From the NCBI GenBank assembly GCA_029256105.1, contig JAQSYO010000005.1:1-64000 (forward strand): DNA of 64,000 bases. The letters run 5' to 3'. The position numbers and the translations under genes are program-made. This DNA is from Herbinix sp. (lineage in GTDB: Bacteria > Bacillota > Clostridia > Lachnospirales > Lachnospiraceae). Each line of letters starts with the position of its first letter. The first letter of the stretch is position 1. Shown here piece after piece: positions 18,176 through 27,832 of this stretch. Under the pieces are notes generated by a model. That model was not told where the DNA came from and ran no database searches. It was given only the letters and a program-made list of their open reading frames with translations.

Positions 18176-19930
18176 TTGAAATTTAAAAGTATCCGTACCA
18201 CAATTGTTATGGTATTCACTGCACTGATCGTGTTTATCGTATTAATTTTTGCAACGATAGCCTATAATCAGGGGGAGAAGATGGTCTTCTCTACGGTTAC
18301 GGATTATGTGACTCAGTTAAATGAACAGATTAACTCCAGTATCAACTCCTACATTTCGTATATGGAGAATGTAGCCCAGCTGGAGATTAACAGTGATAAC
18401 GTAAAATATATCCTCTTTGCCGATGAAAAAGAGGAGAAACTGAAAAAGCAGAGGGACGCCTGTATCAGGAATGTTAGTGCTCAGTTTAACGTGCTGCGGG
18501 AAACCAGAGAGGATATTCACAATATCGGAATACTCGGGAAAAACGGAACTTATCTGATTAATAACCGAATGGTGAAGATTAATTCCTATATGGATTATAC
18601 GACGACGGACTGGTATCTAAGAGCGATGAATGGCGAATCTGTTCTTACCACTTCCCACGTACAGAACATCGTACAGGACGATTACCAATGGGTAGTTACA
18701 CTCAGCAATGGTATCACGAATGCAGCAACCGGTAAGATAGAGGGTGTCTTCTTCATCGATCTGAATTACAGTTCGATCAGTAACCTTTGTGACAGCATTG
18801 ATCTTGACCGCCGGGGATATGTATTTATTATTGATAACAACGGTGATATCATCTATCATCCTAAGCAGCAACTGATCTATAGTGGAGTGCTCAGGGAGAA
18901 TATCAATGAGATTCTTGCAAATAAGGGTAGTAACTATCTTACTCTGGATGGAGAGAAGATCTACTTTACCGCTAAGTCAAAGAAAACCGGCTGGACCGTA
19001 GTCGGAGTAACCTATAAGAGTGATATCATGGAACAGATGGATCAGATGAAATTAATGTATGTTCTTCTGACAGTAGTTTTGTTGTTCTTTGCCACTGTCC
19101 TGGCCGTAATATTCTCCAATGCGTTAACGAAACCCATCATGGCATTGCGTAAATCGATGAAACAGGTGGAAACTGGTAATTTTGACATCCAAATAGGCAC
19201 AACGGATGAATATATGAATGAAATAGGAGGCCTTCATAATTCCTTTAAAATCATGATCTACAAAATCAGACAGCTGATTGAAAATAACATAGCTGAGCAG
19301 GAGGCGAAGCGTAAAAGTGAGTTAAGGGCATTGCAGGCACAGATTAATCCGCACTTCCTTTATAATACACTGGACTCTATCATTTGGATGGCGGAGGGCA
19401 GTAAGAATGAGGAGGTTATCCGAATGACTTCGGCTTTGTCCAAGCTTCTTCGTAAGAGTATCAGTAACGAGGATGAGCTTGTCACATTGGAGTGTGAGAT
19501 AGATTATGTAAAGGAGTATCTGACCATACAGAAGATGCGTTATCAGGATAAAATGGAATACGAGATCGTTGTTGATGAGAATATTCTTAAGGTTCCAATT
19601 GTGAAGATGGTACTACAGCCCATTGTGGAAAATGCTATTTATCATGGAATTAAATACAAGGAGAATAGAGGTTTGATAAGAATCACCGGAAGGATCTTGG
19701 GGAATGACGTGATCATTCAGGTTATTGATAATGGATCGGGCATGGATGAGGAGACCTTGCGAAACATTCTTGTCGCTAAGAGAAAGGATGAATCAAAACG
19801 CGTCGGAGTTCAGAATGTGCATAACCGACTTCAGTTATATTATGGTAAGAATTACGGATTGCAATACGAAAGTAAAGAGGGGGAAGGCACCACCGTTAAT
19901 ATCACCATACCAAACCAGGAGTGTATATGA
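18176..19930 (+). CDS. YesM-type sensor histidine kinase
   Basis: The product (584 residues from TTG, 588 if the in-frame ATA at 18164 initiates) has a membrane segment near residues 9-30, an extracellular double-Cache-like sensor region, a second membrane segment near 285-303 and a HAMP domain. The His_kinase domain carries the phosphoacceptor His393 in QAQINPHFLYN. The ATPase domain shows VENAIYHGIK and DNGSGMDEE. This is the standard layout of LytS/YesM kinases that respond to extracellular carbohydrate. It is co-transcribed with the regulator at 16538. The sugar-binding protein encoded next probably presents ligand to it. Confidence 0.94.
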   Translation: MKFKSIRTTIVMVFTALIVFIVLIFATIAYNQGEKMVFSTVTDYVTQLNEQINSSINSYISYMENVAQLEINSDNVKYILFADEKEEKLKKQRDACIRNVSAQFNVLRETREDIHNIGILGKNGTYLINNRMVKINSYMDYTTTDWYLRAMNGESVLTTSHVQNIVQDDYQWVVTLSNGITNAATGKIEGVFFIDLNYSSISNLCDSIDLDRRGYVFIIDNNGDIIYHPKQQLIYSGVLRENINEILANKGSNYLTLDGEKIYFTAKSKKTGWTVVGVTYKSDIMEQMDQMKLMYVLLTVVLLFFATVLAVIFSNALTKPIMALRKSMKQVETGNFDIQIGTTDEYMNEIGGLHNSFKIMIYKIRQLIENNIAEQEAKRKSELRALQAQINPHFLYNTLDSIIWMAEGSKNEEVIRMTSALSKLLRKSISNEDELVTLECEIDYVKEYLTIQKMRYQDKMEYEIVVDENILKVPIVKMVLQPIVENAIYHGIKYKENRGLIRITGRILGNDVIIQVIDNGSGMDEETLRNILVAKRKDESKRVGVQNVHNRLQLYYGKNYGLQYESKEGEGTTVNITIPNQECI

Positions 19931-19992
19931 TAAATTGGGAGAAATCATAAATTATATGATTGATAGGTGGATGTACGGGGATGGAGTGAATT

Positions 19993-20967
19993 ATGAAAAG
20001 AAAAGTTATATTTGTGATATTAATTTCAATATTATTTCTACTGGCAATCGGAAAAGGTGGTTACCAGGTCTATCTGAACTCTTCACAAACTAGTTTGAAT
20101 ATCATCTATATCCCCAAGGAAATGAAAGGTTCTGATTTCTGGTCCTCCGTGATTGCAGGAGCAGAGACAGCTGCGACGGAAAATGGAGTAAATCTGAAGG
20201 TAATGGCACCGGAAAAAGAGGCTGATATCGAGGTACAAAACAGAATAATTCTGGAGGCAATTAAGAAAAAACCAGATGCTATCTGCGTATCACCAATCTC
20301 TAGTGATGAGAATCTTCCTGCATTAAGAAAGGTGAAGGAGGCTGGTATTAAACTCGTATACATCGATTCGATCACCTCGGAGCAGCTGCAGGATGCAATC
20401 GTCGCTACTGATAACTACGAAGCGGGACGTAAGATGGGAGAGTTTATTAACAATACGATAGTAAATACTTCAAAGATTGCGATTATATCTCATATGAAAG
20501 GTTCCTCGACTGCCACGCAGCGTGAAGAGGGCCTTAGGCAGGCACTTGGTAATAAGGCATCACAAATTGTCGATGTGGGCTACAGCAATTCGGATTATGA
20601 TATCGCTTACAAGGAAGCGGTAAAAATTCTTAAGAAATACGATATCAATTATCTTGCCTGTCTGAATGAATATTCTGCGATTGGCGCAGCCAGGGCGGTT
20701 AAGGATCTGGGTCTTGAAGGGAAATTAACCCTGATTGGGTTTGACAGCTCCATCGAAGAGATTAAACTCTTAGAGGAGGGGGTATTCTCAGTAATCGTTG
20801 TACAGAGAGCCTATAGTATGGGGTATCTCGGAATAGAAACTACGGTAAATTGTATCAGATCCAAAAATAGCGGTATCAGTATAGACTCCGGATCTATATT
20901 GATTACCAAGGATAACATGTATGATGTAGAGAATCAGGAAGTATTGTTTCCGTTCTATGGTAAATAA
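19993..20967 (+). CDS. Membrane-anchored RbsB-type sugar-binding protein, probable sensor subunit
   Basis: The 324-residue product has one N-terminal hydrophobic segment (VIFVILISILFLLAIG) but no lipobox cysteine, so it is probably tethered to the membrane as an uncleaved protein. The rest matches the Peripla_BP_4 fold of ribose/galactose-binding proteins, with GSDFWSSVIAGAETAATENG, KKPDAICVSPIS and LIGFDSSIEEIKLL. Its position between the two-component genes and the transporter, with a separate binding lipoprotein at the transporter end, suggests that it feeds ligand state to the kinase rather than to the permease. A start ATG follows GGAG at normal spacing. Confidence 0.87.
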   Translation: MKRKVIFVILISILFLLAIGKGGYQVYLNSSQTSLNIIYIPKEMKGSDFWSSVIAGAETAATENGVNLKVMAPEKEADIEVQNRIILEAIKKKPDAICVSPISSDENLPALRKVKEAGIKLVYIDSITSEQLQDAIVATDNYEAGRKMGEFINNTIVNTSKIAIISHMKGSSTATQREEGLRQALGNKASQIVDVGYSNSDYDIAYKEAVKILKKYDINYLACLNEYSAIGAARAVKDLGLEGKLTLIGFDSSIEEIKLLEEGVFSVIVVQRAYSMGYLGIETTVNCIRSKNSGISIDSGSILITKDNMYDVENQEVLFPFYGK

Positions 20968-20983
20968 AATATTCCTCTTTTTA

Positions 20984-21016
20984 CAGCCTGTCGGCTAACG
21001 ACGGGCTGTTTTTTTT
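20984..21016 (+). terminator. Intrinsic terminator between the sensor genes and the transporter genes
   Basis: CAGCCTGTCG and CGACGGGCTG form a stem with a 5-base loop, followed by a run of T residues. It separates the three sensor genes from the transporter, implying a promoter in 21017-21174. Confidence 0.9.
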
Positions 21017-21174
21017 GCAGGGAAGTAAAATAATAACTTTTTGGTGGAAGTTAATGAATTCAAAAATGGAGGAAAGATTCTTATAATAAATCTATAATCA
21101 CTGAAGCGAAAATAGCTGACATGATGGACCTTGATGGTATAAGCAAAAAGAATGATAGAACGGAAGGTGAAAAA

Positions 21175-22683
21175 GTGGGGGATGTAATTCTTCAAGCCAA
21201 AGAAATTGACAAAACATTTCCTGGAGTACATGCCTTGAAAAAGGTAAGCTTTGAACTGAGAAAAGGTGAGGTACATGCCTTACTTGGTGAGAACGGTGCC
21301 GGTAAATCTACCCTGATGAAAATAATTACGGGTATTTATGCAAAGGATAGCGGAACAATTATCTATGAAGATGGGGAGATTAATTTTACCGGACCCAAAC
21401 ATGCGCAGGAGGTTGGTATCTCCATCGTACATCAGGAGCTAAATCTTATCAATCATTTGACAGTGGCTCAGAATATCTACATCGGGCGTGAGATGATGAA
21501 TGGCAAAATGATCAATGATAAAAAGATGAATGAGGAGGCTGCAAAGCTATTTAAACTTCTGAATATCGAAATAGATCCGGCAGAGAACATGGGTAATCTT
21601 ACAGTGGGTAAACAGCAGATGTGTGAAATCGCTAAGGCGATATCAAGAGATGCAAAGATCATTATCTTCGATGAGCCGACAGCAGCACTGACCGTTTCTG
21701 AAATTGATAAGCTCTTCGCAATCATTCGTGATCTGAAAGCTAAGAATATGGGTATTATCTATATCACTCATAGAATGGATGAAATTAAAGTGATCACTGA
21801 CCGTCTGACGGTAATGCGAGATGGAGAGTATGTAGGAACCAAGTTCTCGGATGACTGTACGAAACAAGATATCATCAATATGATGGTTGGTCGTGTTATC
21901 TATGAGGAACCGAAGCAAAAGAGTAATGTCCCTAAGGATGCTCCAGTCGTTCTTGAGGTTAAGAAATTAATTGCCGGTAAGATGGTTAAGGACATTAGCT
22001 TCAAATTATATAAGGGTGAGATTCTTGGTTTTGCAGGTCTAATGGGGGCAGGAAGAACTGAGACAGTTCGTGCGATCTTTGGAGCCGATCCATACGACAG
22101 CGGTGAAATCTTTGTAAATGGAAAGAAAGTGTCGATTAAATCTCCGATGGATGCTGTTAAGTACGGTATCGGTTATTTGTCCGAGGACCGGAAGAGATAC
22201 GGAATCATTCAAGAAAAGACCATAGCAGAGAATACCACAATGGCATCACTTGAGAACTATGTTAAGGGAATCTTCATTGATCATAAGAAGGAAGCTCAGA
22301 TAACTAAGAAATATGTAGAGGAATTAAAAACCAAGACACCAAGCCTTAATGCCTATGTGAAGAATCTATCCGGGGGTAATCAACAAAAGGTGGTAATCGC
22401 GAAATGGCTAGCTCGAAACTGTGATATCTTGATTTTCGATGAACCAACCAAGGGTATCGATGTTGGTGCTAAGAGTGAAATCTATCATCTAATGAATGAA
22501 CTTGCAGCGATGGGCAAAGCAATTATTATGATCTCTTCCGAACTTTCAGAAGTCCTTCGTATGAGCGATCGTATCGTAATAATGAGTGAAGGAAGAAAAA
22601 CTGGGGAGTTATCGATTGAAGAAGCGAGCCAGGAGAAGATTATGTACGCTGCAACATTAGTTAATGATAATGGAGGAAAATAA
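21175..22683 (+). CDS. CUT2 sugar ABC transporter ATPase (RbsA/MglA/XylG-type)
   Basis: The product is a tandem-domain ATPase of about 502 residues. The first half has Walker A GENGAGKST, a Q-loop region HQELNLI and the variant signature LTVGKQQMCEIAKAIS. The second half has the degenerate Walker A GLMGAGRTE, the intact signature LSGGNQQKVVIAKWL and Walker B ILIFDEPTKGIDVGAK, as is normal for this class. The GTG at 21175 follows GGAAGGTGA, whereas the longer in-frame ATG at 21121 lacks a binding site. It powers uptake of a monosaccharide through the permease encoded next. Confidence 0.94.
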   Translation: MGDVILQAKEIDKTFPGVHALKKVSFELRKGEVHALLGENGAGKSTLMKIITGIYAKDSGTIIYEDGEINFTGPKHAQEVGISIVHQELNLINHLTVAQNIYIGREMMNGKMINDKKMNEEAAKLFKLLNIEIDPAENMGNLTVGKQQMCEIAKAISRDAKIIIFDEPTAALTVSEIDKLFAIIRDLKAKNMGIIYITHRMDEIKVITDRLTVMRDGEYVGTKFSDDCTKQDIINMMVGRVIYEEPKQKSNVPKDAPVVLEVKKLIAGKMVKDISFKLYKGEILGFAGLMGAGRTETVRAIFGADPYDSGEIFVNGKKVSIKSPMDAVKYGIGYLSEDRKRYGIIQEKTIAENTTMASLENYVKGIFIDHKKEAQITKKYVEELKTKTPSLNAYVKNLSGGNQQKVVIAKWLARNCDILIFDEPTKGIDVGAKSEIYHLMNELAAMGKAIIMISSELSEVLRMSDRIVIMSEGRKTGELSIEEASQEKIMYAATLVNDNGGK

Positions 22684-22687
22684 AAAA

Positions 22688-23737
22688 ATGGAAAAACTTA
22701 AAAGAAATCCGATTATTAAAGCAATCGGTACGCAACGACTAATTGCGCTCCTAGCGCTCATCGTAATATTCGCATTTTTCTGCCTTGCAAGTCCGTCATT
22801 CCGTAAATATACAACCTTTATCAGCATTCTGGATGCTTCTTATTATATCGGCTTCATGGCGATCGGTGTATGTTTTGCAATTACAACCGGCGGTATCGAT
22901 CTTTCGATCGGAACAGTACTTGTATGCTCTTCCTTGATCTCCGGTACTTTATTCATGAATGCTGGTGTTCCGATTGCAATATGTCTTGTGATTAGTATTT
23001 TGATCGGTACCTTATTCGGTATTATGAACGGATTTATGGTTACTAAAATGGGATTACCGCCATTTGTGGCAACGCTGGCGAGCATGTTGGTTTCAAAAGG
23101 TATCGGATCCATTGCGACGAAGGCTCAGGCTGTGTCCTGGCCACAGATAGGACAGGAAGGTGGCTGGTATCGTTACATCTTTAAGATCAATTATACGGAT
23201 GCCAACGGAATTCAGCATTTGATCCCAACTGGCTTTATATTACTGATTGTATTAGCAATCGTGATGTCTACCATTCTAAATAAGATGCGTACCGGTCGTT
23301 ATATTCTTGCACTCGGTTCCAATAAGGAAGCGGCTAGATTATCCGGTGTAAATGTAGATAAGTATCAGTTATTGGCATATGTATTCTCAGGTACCTTTGC
23401 AGGTATCGCTGGACTTGCTTATGCAGCTATCTATTCCACAATGCTTCCTGGCGGTGGTGCAGGCTTCGAGTTAGATGCAATTGCCAGTGTAGTAATCGGT
23501 GGAACCTCTATGTCAGGAGGTGTTGCAACCATCGCCGGAACTATCATCGGTGTATATATCATGGCAGTGCTTAAAACAGGTCTTCCATTCATCGGTCTTA
23601 TGAACTATTGGCAGCAGCTGATCACAGGTATCGTACTTGTGGTTGCGGTATTCATGGATGTTTATAATAAGCAAGCAAAAAAGACGAAGGTTGTAAAAGA
23701 AAAAAAAGTTCTTGGAAAAAAGGTTGAGTTATCATAA
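22688..23737 (+). CDS. CUT2 sugar ABC transporter permease (RbsC/MglC-type)
   Basis: The product of about 349 residues has roughly eight to ten hydrophobic segments. It carries the family features TGGIDLSIGTVL and ALGSNKEAARLSGVNVDKY, with GGTSMSGGVATIAGT near the C-terminus. The ATG at 22688 is preferred since GGAGG stands 11 bases upstream; an in-frame ATG at 22664 would overlap the ATPase gene and has no clear binding site. It forms the channel with the ATPase upstream and the lipoprotein downstream. Confidence 0.94.
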   Translation: MEKLKRNPIIKAIGTQRLIALLALIVIFAFFCLASPSFRKYTTFISILDASYYIGFMAIGVCFAITTGGIDLSIGTVLVCSSLISGTLFMNAGVPIAICLVISILIGTLFGIMNGFMVTKMGLPPFVATLASMLVSKGIGSIATKAQAVSWPQIGQEGGWYRYIFKINYTDANGIQHLIPTGFILLIVLAIVMSTILNKMRTGRYILALGSNKEAARLSGVNVDKYQLLAYVFSGTFAGIAGLAYAAIYSTMLPGGGAGFELDAIASVVIGGTSMSGGVATIAGTIIGVYIMAVLKTGLPFIGLMNYWQQLITGIVLVVAVFMDVYNKQAKKTKVVKEKKVLGKKVELS

Positions 23738-23794
23738 CCGAAGGAAACAAAGGTTATTTGATATACTATATAATGAATTTAGGGAGGAATAACA

Positions 23795-24916
23795 ATGAAA
23801 AGAAAGTTTTTAAGCGTAATCCTTGCAACTGCTATGATCGCAACGATGTTAACAGGTTGTAGCTCCAAGGAAAGCACAAGCGAAACAAACAACACAGGCT
23901 CATCTACATCAACGGATACCACAGCAGATACAAGTACTGATACTAGTACAGATGCAGCTAAGACAGGATTAATTTATTTGGTTTCCAAGGGATTTCAGCA
24001 CCAGTACTGGCAAGCAGTATATCAAGGCGCTCAGAAAGCAGCTGATGAAGTTGGTTGTGAGCTCAAGATGGAAGGTCCTGCAACAGAATCAGATATCGCT
24101 GATCAGGTACAGATGTTAAACAACGCAGTAAATCAGGCTCCGATTGCAATCGGACTTGCAGCTCTTGATACAGAGGCTTGCCTTGATGGTATCAAAGCAG
24201 CTCAGTCAACTAAGATCCCGATTATCGGTTTTGACTCTGGTGTTGCAAACGCTCCTGAAGGTGCTGTATACGCTAATGCATCCACAGATAACTATCAGGC
24301 TGGTATTCTTGCTGCTACTGAGACCTTCAAATTAATTCAGGGTAAACTCGCTAAGGGTGTTAAGATTGGTGTTCTCAGCCAGGACGCTACTGCTGAGTCA
24401 ATCATTAGCCGTGGTCAAGGCTTCATCGATGAAATGAAGAAAGAGATCGAAGCAGCTGGTTTTACAGTATCAGTAGAAGGTCATGCAAAGTTTGAAAATG
24501 TAGCTGACGGAGCTGACATCACAATCCAGGTAGCTGTTCCTGCTTCCGTAACCATGGAACTTTCCACAATTGACGCTCAGAATATGTTAAATGATAGTGC
24601 ATTCATTTGTATCTATGGATCTAATCAACACTCCGCAGAAGCATTAGTAATTGCGGATGAGAATTTAAATAAACTTGGTCCTGATGGCGTAGTTGGCGTA
24701 GGCTTTGATGCCGGCGTAGTTATTAAGGGTGCAGTTGCTTCCAAGAAGTTAGCTGGAGCTGTAACTCAGGATCCTATGAACATCGGTTACATGACTGTTA
24801 AGCTTGCATTTGATGCTGCTAATGGTAAAACTGTTGAGAGTGTAGACACAGGATGTCAGTGGTATACCTCTGAGAATATGAAAGATGATAATATCGCTCC
24901 AAATCTTTATGACTAA
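23795..24916 (+). CDS. CUT2 sugar-binding lipoprotein (RbsB/MglB/ChvE-like)
   Basis: The 373-residue product has a signal peptide with lipobox MLTGCSS, a long Ser/Thr/Asp linker, and a Peripla_BP_4 fold visible as GFQHQYWQAVYQGAQKAADE, IPIIGFDSGV and GVVGVGFDAGVVIKGA. The ATG follows AGGGAGGAATAAC. TATAAT at 23770-23775 in the short gap before the gene could be an internal promoter that raises its expression above the permease. It should deliver the sugar to the permease at 22688. The regulator and kinase upstream probably control it. The sugar identity is not readable. Confidence 0.93.
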   Translation: MKRKFLSVILATAMIATMLTGCSSKESTSETNNTGSSTSTDTTADTSTDTSTDAAKTGLIYLVSKGFQHQYWQAVYQGAQKAADEVGCELKMEGPATESDIADQVQMLNNAVNQAPIAIGLAALDTEACLDGIKAAQSTKIPIIGFDSGVANAPEGAVYANASTDNYQAGILAATETFKLIQGKLAKGVKIGVLSQDATAESIISRGQGFIDEMKKEIEAAGFTVSVEGHAKFENVADGADITIQVAVPASVTMELSTIDAQNMLNDSAFICIYGSNQHSAEALVIADENLNKLGPDGVVGVGFDAGVVIKGAVASKKLAGAVTQDPMNIGYMTVKLAFDAANGKTVESVDTGCQWYTSENMKDDNIAPNLYD

Positions 24917-24963
24917 TTGTACATTTAAAATTATATAAACATATGTAATAGAACATAATAAGA

Positions 24964-25006
24964 AAGACTCCCGCCTTAGAACTAAACTAAGCGCTGGAGT
25001 CTTTTC
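24964..25006 (+). terminator. Intrinsic terminator at the end of the CUT2 operon
   Basis: AAGACTCC with CGCCTTAG pairs with CTAAGCG and GGAGTCTT around a short AACTAAA loop, with a small internal bulge. TTTTCT follows. Confidence 0.85.
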
Positions 25007-25414
25007 TGCTGAGAGGAAAGAGATAGGTCAATCCTGAAATTTTACGACCTATAGGGTTGCCTTTATTATTTATAATAAAATCTCCAACCTAGCAATACCT
25101 TTGTATGCCTTACATAATAATATACACAGTATGCTTGTCAGGGAGAGTACTCTTTCAGTTCGCATCTGCATGTAGTTGTGAATACTGCTTGCTTAGTAGT
25201 TTGATATCTTTCCTTCCTGTATAAATTCCACCATGTGGTACCAGTGATAAAGGCCATAGGGAGCAATCCTTTGGGAAACAATCTTATCATTACGGAAGCC
25301 TATTGTTCATATGAGCCACTTCCAATGGTGAGTTAATATATAATGGTTCCATCCTTCCTTATTACATTCATCTTGATCAGTTACTTGAAAGCCTTCACGG
25401 TTTCAACCTACTTA
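25007..25414 (-). other. Gene-free stretch with a possible decayed coding region
   Basis: No intact gene is present. On the minus strand, about 25070-25290, a mostly open frame reads KIVSQRIAPYGLYHWYHMVE and continues for about 70 codons with one in-frame stop. I do not recognise it. It may be a remnant of a lost gene. No convincing promoter was found in the rest. Confidence 0.25.
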
Positions 25415-25470
25415 ATATAAAAAATAAGTGCTAATATAATACTTATTTCTAAGTTTATATTAGCACTTAT
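25415..25470 (-). terminator. Terminator of the minus-strand chemoreceptor
   Basis: ATAAGTGCTAATATAA (25424-25439) is the exact reverse complement of 25455-25470. On the minus strand the stem is followed by TTTTTT, as expected for an intrinsic terminator about 85 bases beyond the chemoreceptor stop. A smaller GCTG/CAGC hairpin lies at 25487-25512. Confidence 0.8.
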
Positions 25471-25553
25471 ACAAAACCAAGGGCTGCTGCAGAATTTCCA
25501 ACAGCACGGTCATTCATAAAGTCTGTACAATAAAACACAACATGATTTTTACA

Positions 25554-27317
25554 TTATTTTATAAACGTAGCATTAGTTATAACTTCTATCTGGAACATAT
25601 CAATGATCTGTTTGTTATCAACTACCAAATGATCAACTTCTTCTACCTCGTTGTTAATGCTTGTCATAGCGGCGAGAATTTCCTGAGTTGTCGCGGAGGC
25701 TTCCTCTGTGCTGGCCGCATACTGTTGTGCGATTGCAGACAGATTGCTGCTGATATCAGATACATTTATTTTACTCTGATTCATACGGGAGCAGGCACGG
25801 TCCAGTGTGACGATAGCTTCATTAATTTGGTCAAGGGAATTAATGATGGATAAATATCTGTTCTTCGTTTCTTCAATTCCTATGTACTGTGTTTCTACAG
25901 CACCTTTCACAAGGTTACTCTGTTCACGGGCGTTGGTTATATTATGTTTCACCTGTTCTAGAATTGTTTCAATCATCCTAGTCGATTTTGCTGATTGATC
26001 GGATAGTTTACGGATCTCGTCAGCAACCACTGAGAATCCTTTTCCCGCTTCACCGGCTCTTGCTGCTTCGATGGCGGCATTAAGTGCAAGAAGATTCGTT
26101 TGCTCTGAAATAGAGGAGATCATGCTGCTGGCTTCACCAATCTTAGCAGCATTCTCGTAGGTAGTTTCAATGATATCAAAGATATTAGTAAAGGAATTTT
26201 TATTGCTTAATGCCTCATCAGAGAGTGTATTCACTGTTATCAGACCTTCCTGACCGGCTTGTGTAATATCTTGGCTTACGTTTATCAGCAGCCCGGCTGC
26301 AGATAGATTATCAGTAACAGCACCTCCCAGTTGATTGATTTCGCTGATTAAAAGTTCGGTATCACTTGACTGCACAGTGGCTCCCTCAGCGATTTCTGAG
26401 ATACTTACTGCTATCTCGTTCATAGCTTTCGTAATTTCCTGTGATTTACCTCTCATGATGTTCGAAGATTTTGCCAATTCATCCGAGGAAGATTTCAGGT
26501 TGCTGATGATATTCTTCAGGGAATAAAACATTTTGGACATGGAGGCGGATAATTTACCTATCTCATCTTTTGCTTTCATGTTCTGCGGTAGGAAGGTAAG
26601 ATCATTCTGAGCCAGTCGGTTCATCTCATCGGAAAGTATGGCCATGTTATTACGTAGGTAGCGGACGATAATAAAAGCCATAACCAAGGTGTAAGTAAAG
26701 ATAATTAGAATGATAAAGCTGATATCTAATAATTTCTGATCCGTATAATGTTTCAGCGATGAATCTGTGTAGTCAGCATATTCGTCGAGGATTTCATACA
26801 TCGTGTTAAATCCGGTACGAATGTCATTGAAGGCCTCGATACTGGCTTTGAAATCTCCGGATCCGGATTCTGGTTTATAAGACCACATCCAATTCTGTAA
26901 TTTCTTATTAAATTCCTTGAATAACTCGGATAAAGTCTGACCGGTGGTCGAATGCTTAAATTCATACATTAATTCCTTATGCTTCTTAAGATTCATGTCC
27001 ACAGTATTTACCGTCTGAATCAAGGTATTTAGCTTTGTATTGAAATCCTTCAATAAGATGCTTCGATCCTCCTTGGTAATTTCAGTATCCCATACTAGGC
27101 TCTTCTCAATACTTAACATCTGGTACAGATCGCGTTCCGTATTCTGTATTAGATAAGAATTCTCATAGATAATATCATGATATGATTCTCTTGTTGTAGT
27201 GCGGATATTATGCATCATAATTCCTATAAAAACAGGAGATAGAAACAGAAAAATAATTGCTGGACTTACCATGGTCACTAGCTTTTTCATAATACTTATA
27301 TTTTTTATTAATTTCAT
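25554..27317 (-). CDS. Methyl-accepting chemotaxis protein with a helical sensor domain
   Basis: The 587-residue protein has a membrane segment near residues 12-34, a mainly helical extracellular region of about 150 residues resembling a four-helix-bundle sensor, and a second membrane segment near 195-218. HAMP and the signalling coiled coil follow, with the hairpin tip [28 protein letters not shown] stands upstream of the ATG. It has a different sensor type from the receptor at 8102, so the two should respond to different ligands. No chemotaxis signalling genes are nearby. Confidence 0.94.
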   Translation of the reverse strand: MKLIKNISIMKKLVTMVSPAIIFLFLSPVFIGIMMHNIRTTTRESYHDIIYENSYLIQNTERDLYQMLSIEKSLVWDTEITKEDRSILLKDFNTKLNTLIQTVNTVDMNLKKHKELMYEFKHSTTGQTLSELFKEFNKKLQNWMWSYKPESGSGDFKASIEAFNDIRTGFNTMYEILDEYADYTDSSLKHYTDQKLLDISFIILIIFTYTLVMAFIIVRYLRNNMAILSDEMNRLAQNDLTFLPQNMKAKDEIGKLSASMSKMFYSLKNIISNLKSSSDELAKSSNIMRGKSQEITKAMNEIAVSISEIAEGATVQSSDTELLISEINQLGGAVTDNLSAAGLLINVSQDITQAGQEGLITVNTLSDEALSNKNSFTNIFDIIETTYENAAKIGEASSMISSISEQTNLLALNAAIEAARAGEAGKGFSVVADEIRKLSDQSAKSTRMIETILEQVKHNITNAREQSNLVKGAVETQYIGIEETKNRYLSIINSLDQINEAIVTLDRACSRMNQSKINVSDISSNLSAIAQQYAASTEEASATTQEILAAMTSINNEVEEVDHLVVDNKQIIDMFQIEVITNATFIK

Positions 27318-27450
27318 AAAATGCCTCCCTTATCTTAGTAAGATAATAAAATTATAAAGATATAAGAAAGCGTAATCAATTTAATATATAACATATATTG
27401 TTCATTTTCTTCCATAAATTATCAATAAAGCTGGAGTAGATAAGCTGTCG

Positions 27451-27480
27451 TTATTAAATCATACCGGTATGGTTTAATAA
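27451..27480. promoter_or_regulatory. 30-bp near-perfect palindrome, candidate operator
   Basis: The sequence centred on ATACCGGTAT is symmetric over 30 bases (TTATTAAA outer arms), with a single mismatched pair. It lies in the 515-bp gap between the divergent chemoreceptor and ArsC-like genes, about 134 bases from the chemoreceptor start. It has no following T-tract, so a protein-binding site is more likely than a terminator. The rest of 27318-27710 is AT-rich, with no gene seen. Confidence 0.5.
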
Positions 27481-27710
27481 CTTACTCAATTGGTACTAAA
27501 TTCTAATCATGGAAAGAGATTGAAATTGTTTAATTAGGTAATGCTGTCATCTGATTTTCAATTCATTTCTATTATCTAGCATGTAGTAATGCAACAGGCC
27601 TTCTATTTACTGGAATTTTTATACTAGAATATCTATACACCAATAAATTAATATGAATTGGATTTCCTCCATATTTTACATATAATTTACAAATATATAA
27701 CATAAAATTG

Positions 27711-27739
27711 TTAGTTCATTTAAAGTAAAGTGCTATAAT
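27711..27739 (+). promoter_or_regulatory. Probable promoter of the ArsC-SigZ genes
   Basis: TATAAT at 27734-27739 is preceded by TGC, giving an extended -10 element. TTAGTT is a weak -35 match at 17-base spacing. It lies about 95 bases before the ATG. Confidence 0.5.
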
Positions 27740-27832
27740 TTAATTAAGAAAAATAGTCTATTTTAATAATTTTAGATTAGAACAAGAAAGGATATGTATA
27801 GTAGAAAGATGTGCGCTATACAAGGTGATATT

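Noticed and set aside
27451-27480. Intrinsic terminator
   Set aside because: The palindrome has no loop and no T-tract on either strand and lies upstream of both divergent genes, which fits an operator better.
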